Positions 3,531-5,875 of a DNA stretch of 5,875 bases are shown here, one piece after another. The notes under the pieces are model-generated. The model did no database searches, was not told the origin of the DNA, and saw nothing but the letters and a program-made list of their open reading frames with translations. The stretch lies in the NCBI GenBank assembly GCA_030916785.1, contig JAUPVY010000038.1:1-5875 (forward strand), read 5' to 3'. Origin of the DNA: Patescibacteria group bacterium (GTDB lineage: Bacteria > Patescibacteriota > Minisyncoccia > Phycocordibacterales > DATDWN01). Both the position numbers and the translations under genes were made by a program. The first letter of the stretch is position 1, and the number at the start of each line of letters is the position of its first letter.

Positions 3531-5875
3531 CTTATACTTCTCTAGAATATTTGCTTCTATCTCTTCCCTATTTCCACCATACGTTAGATACGAAAGCTGT
3601 TTCAAAGTTTCTACTATTTTAGGATTTCCTTGTGGAGGTGCTGTAGCTCTTATATTAAAGGCTTTTACCGGTTTACCCCCCACCAACATTTTTAAATACG
3701 CATTGTAATTATCTATATTCATAATATCTTTGGCTGTGAACACGGGGCTGAATTGTTTTTCCAAATATTCTGCATCTTCTGCACCTACTCTGAATGTAGC
3801 GATAGATCCCACGTTACCAAACACTGCATCTTTAATATCATCTTGTAACTGTGCTATAAACTGATGAGCAATATTGAGTGACAGTTTATATTTTCTTGCC
3901 TCTGAAAGAATGGTTGCTATTGAATTTGTAGTTATATTCTGAAATTCATCAATATACAAATAGAAAGGAGGAAAGTTTTTACCAATTGAATCCACACGGG
4001 ATAAGGCAGCCATCAAAATTTTACCAACCAAAATAAGTCCGATTAGGTTTGCGTTTATATCACCGAGTCTTCCCTTGGACAGGTTCACAAGTAATATTTT
4101 CTTGTCATCCATGATTTCTCTGAAATCAAAAGAGGATTTTTCTTGGGCAATTATCGGTCGCATAATATCATTCGCCAAAAACACATCAAACTTTGATGTT
4201 ATATAAGGCACGATATTCGCTAGGGAAGCTTCCCCTCCTGCCTTCTCCGCTACTTCTGTCCAAAACTGAACTACTATTGGATTTTTACAGTTAGAAAGTT
4301 TCATATCTCTAAAAGATTTATTAGTCATTACTCGAGAAACATCAAGCAATGTGCATCCGGTATCTGGATCTTCTATGACTAGCATTGTGGCATTTCTGAA
4401 ATACTGCTCAAACATAGGTCCAAGAGCTTCTGGTACCTTACCATACAATTTTTGAAAAATACTAAACAATTCGTTGACCACAAAAGTCTTCTGTTCTGGA
4501 TGAGACCTGTCATATTCAAGCATGTTAAGAGCCATAGGGCGCTCTGTGTAACTAGGGTCAAAATAGATCACATCCTGTAGACGGTTTTGAGGAATATTAG
4601 ACAGAATATCCTGCACATCACTACCGTGTGGATCAATGAAACAACAACCATTACCTTTTTCTATATCCTGAATAATCATATTTTTCAAAAGGGTTGTTTT
4701 TCCTGTACCAGTCTGTCCTATGGTGTACAAATGTCGAAGTCTATCCTCATCTTGCATATAAATGGGTGTATCCACATTTCTGTATGTGTTGACTCCAAGC
4801 AATGTCCCCTCTATACCAATTTCAGCCGGAGCAGGTGCAGAAATAGATTGACTTTGTTTGAGTTGAGGAGTTGGAGAAAGTCCTGTGTTTTGGAAGTGAT
4901 ACAGACTGGTTACCTCGTGAAGATTGAGAGGTAATAATTCGTTTTCGTTGTAACTTCTAAAGGAATAATCTCTGAACATTTTTTGAAGTGCTATTTTTTC
5001 TAGTCTCTTGGCCTTGAGACCATTTGCAGTAGGGTCCGTAAATTGGTTAAAACTGGATTCCATTGTTTGCAAAATTCTCTCTGCGTCCATTCGACTCTGG
5101 GCAGATGCTATGAGACGGATATTGGTTGCTACTATAGTGCTACTGATTTTTTGTTTTATTTTTTGTATAGCTTCGGTATCAACAGGTTTTTTTTCCTCAC
5201 CTTCTTTTGGTCCAGATTTAAACAAAGAAAAAACTGTTTTCTTTAACTCCCCGCCAATTGATTCTGGTAGATTTATTGCGTCTTTTGTTTTTTCACCTTT
5301 TTCTATTTGCTCAATAGCAAACTCATATCTTTTTTGAAAATAATCCCCCTTAGGAGCAAAAACTATTTGGATACCTGCCCCCTCACCGTCTTTCTGTATT
5401 TTGCTAAAACTATTTAGAATGACATTCATAGGGTCGTGATCAAAAGACTCATAGGTTTTGAACTGATATACAGAATTAACAGTAGATTCTAAGTATGAGC
5501 CGAGAGAGATACCATCCGAATTAAAAATATTGTAGTCAGAAGTCGCCTCGGTCAGTTTTGCATTATGAAAAACTGAAATAATTTGTTTTTCAAAAAGAAT
5601 TTTATGAACATCTGGCACTGCTACATAGAAAACAAACTGGTCACTTCCATTTGCATTAGCGATTTCAAGCACAATGTAATTTTTCTTATAATCTTTTGTC
5701 CCATCTTTATCTACAACAGAAAGCATTCCAGACAAAAACTGTTCCATACTTGAAATTAATTCTTTTAAAGGTTTGTTTTTATCTCTATCGCCTGTTTCTG
5801 TATCTTCTGGTAAAACAACTTCATATAGCGTCATGCCAAGCCCCCTAAACTCCTCTGCAGACATATTCACACCCT
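3525..5875 (-). CDS. VirB4/TraG-like (HerA/FtsK superfamily) conjugation-type ATPase, 5' end probably cut
   Basis: About 780 residues are visible of a large ATPase related to type IV secretion VirB4 and coupling proteins. These drive transfer of DNA or protein, or pilus assembly, at the inner membrane. Residues 1-350 are a family-specific N-terminal region ending in a Pro/Ala/Ser linker. The motor follows: Walker A GQTGTGKTT (385-393), FIDPHG (411-416), Walker B FYLYIDEFQN (636-645) and the sensor-like NIAHQF (666-671). The last part (EDAEYLEKQFSP and a tail beginning YGGNREEIEANI) fits the HerA-like proteins common in Patescibacteria. The frame is open to the window edge. A GTG at 5870 and an ATG at 5864 are possible starts, but relatives usually carry an N-terminal membrane segment that is missing here, so I treat the gene as partial. 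The stop lies inside the tail of the convergent terminator. No pilus or relaxase gene is visible beside it. Confidence 0.88.
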   Translation of the reverse strand, partial: GVNMSAEEFRGLGMTLYEVVLPEDTETGDRDKNKPLKELISSMEQFLSGMLSVVDKDGTKDYKKNYIVLEIANANGSDQFVFYVAVPDVHKILFEKQIISVFHNAKLTEATSDYNIFNSDGISLGSYLESTVNSVYQFKTYESFDHDPMNVILNSFSKIQKDGEGAGIQIVFAPKGDYFQKRYEFAIEQIEKGEKTKDAINLPESIGGELKKTVFSLFKSGPKEGEEKKPVDTEAIQKIKQKISSTIVATNIRLIASAQSRMDAERILQTMESSFNQFTDPTANGLKAKRLEKIALQKMFRDYSFRSYNENELLPLNLHEVTSLYHFQNTGLSPTPQLKQSQSISAPAPAEIGIEGTLLGVNTYRNVDTPIYMQDEDRLRHLYTIGQTGTGKTTLLKNMIIQDIEKGNGCCFIDPHGSDVQDILSNIPQNRLQDVIYFDPSYTERPMALNMLEYDRSHPEQKTFVVNELFSIFQKLYGKVPEALGPMFEQYFRNATMLVIEDPDTGCTLLDVSRVMTNKSFRDMKLSNCKNPIVVQFWTEVAEKAGGEASLANIVPYITSKFDVFLANDIMRPIIAQEKSSFDFREIMDDKKILLVNLSKGRLGDINANLIGLILVGKILMAALSRVDSIGKNFPPFYLYIDEFQNITTNSIATILSEARKYKLSLNIAHQFIAQLQDDIKDAVFGNVGSIATFRVGAEDAEYLEKQFSPVFTAKDIMNIDNYNAYLKMLVGGKPVKAFNIRATAPPQGNPKIVETLKQLSYLTYGGNREEIEANILEKYKK

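Noticed and set aside
3290..3622. 110-codon plus-strand frame overlapping the 68-residue gene and the ATPase end
   Set aside because: Its composition is not protein-like, it runs through the terminator and antisense to the ATPase, and the ribosome binding site fits the 3298 start instead.
4379..5337. Other frames (60-115 codons) inside the ATPase gene on both strands
   Set aside because: All lie within a long, clearly conserved coding frame with Walker motifs; none has its own start signals.
1..5875. Reassigned TGA codon (as in some CPR lineages), since all visible genes end in TAA or TAG
   Set aside because: Every gene reads through at normal family length without in-frame TGA, and avoiding TGA in about eight stops is not significant.

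Overview
The window reads like a piece of a compact, fairly AT-rich bacterial chromosome. The best guess is a Candidate Phyla Radiation (Patescibacteria, Parcubacteria-like) genome. That placement is an inference from three things: a large orphan HerA/VirB4-type conjugation-like ATPase of the kind common in those genomes, core genes with almost no leader or Shine-Dalgarno sequence, and very short intergenic gaps. No rRNA, tRNA, CRISPR array or insertion sequence was recognised. The standard code fits, since all long frames are open without reading TGA as sense.

Layout, left to right. Bases 2-91 hold the C-terminal end of an unrecognised plus-strand gene. Bases 92-317 are non-coding or leader sequence with a weak promoter, a possible 32-codon mini-ORF and a very strong terminator-like hairpin directly before a GNAT N-acetyltransferase gene (318-899, +). 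Back-to-back terminators (909-967) separate it from ribosomal protein L21 (rplU, 972-1289, -). Next come a small four-cysteine zinc-ribbon protein (1406-1618, -) and RmuC (1679-2722, -). A 67-bp divergent promoter region separates rmuC from a GatB/YqeY-family gene (2790-3245, +). A 68-residue orphan protein follows (3298-3504, +). A large VirB4/HerA-like ATPase fills the rest (3525 to the right edge, -, 5' end probably cut).

The main pattern is that two kinds of gene are interleaved. rplU, rmuC, yqeY and the ATPase are AT-rich at third codon positions. Where their starts are visible (the first three), they have weak or no Shine-Dalgarno; rmuC looks leaderless. The acetyltransferase, the zinc-ribbon gene and the 68-residue gene are clearly GC-richer. 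Each has a strong Shine-Dalgarno 5-7 bases from the ATG and a strong intrinsic terminator. The last two also have a TTGACA -35 box lying at, or three bases beyond, the stop codon of the core gene upstream. They look like self-contained single-gene units lodged behind core genes, and may be acquired genes or a separately regulated class.

Functionally the window is mixed: translation (L21, possibly YqeY), DNA maintenance (RmuC), DNA or protein transport (the ATPase) and accessory small genes. Nothing ties them into a single pathway.
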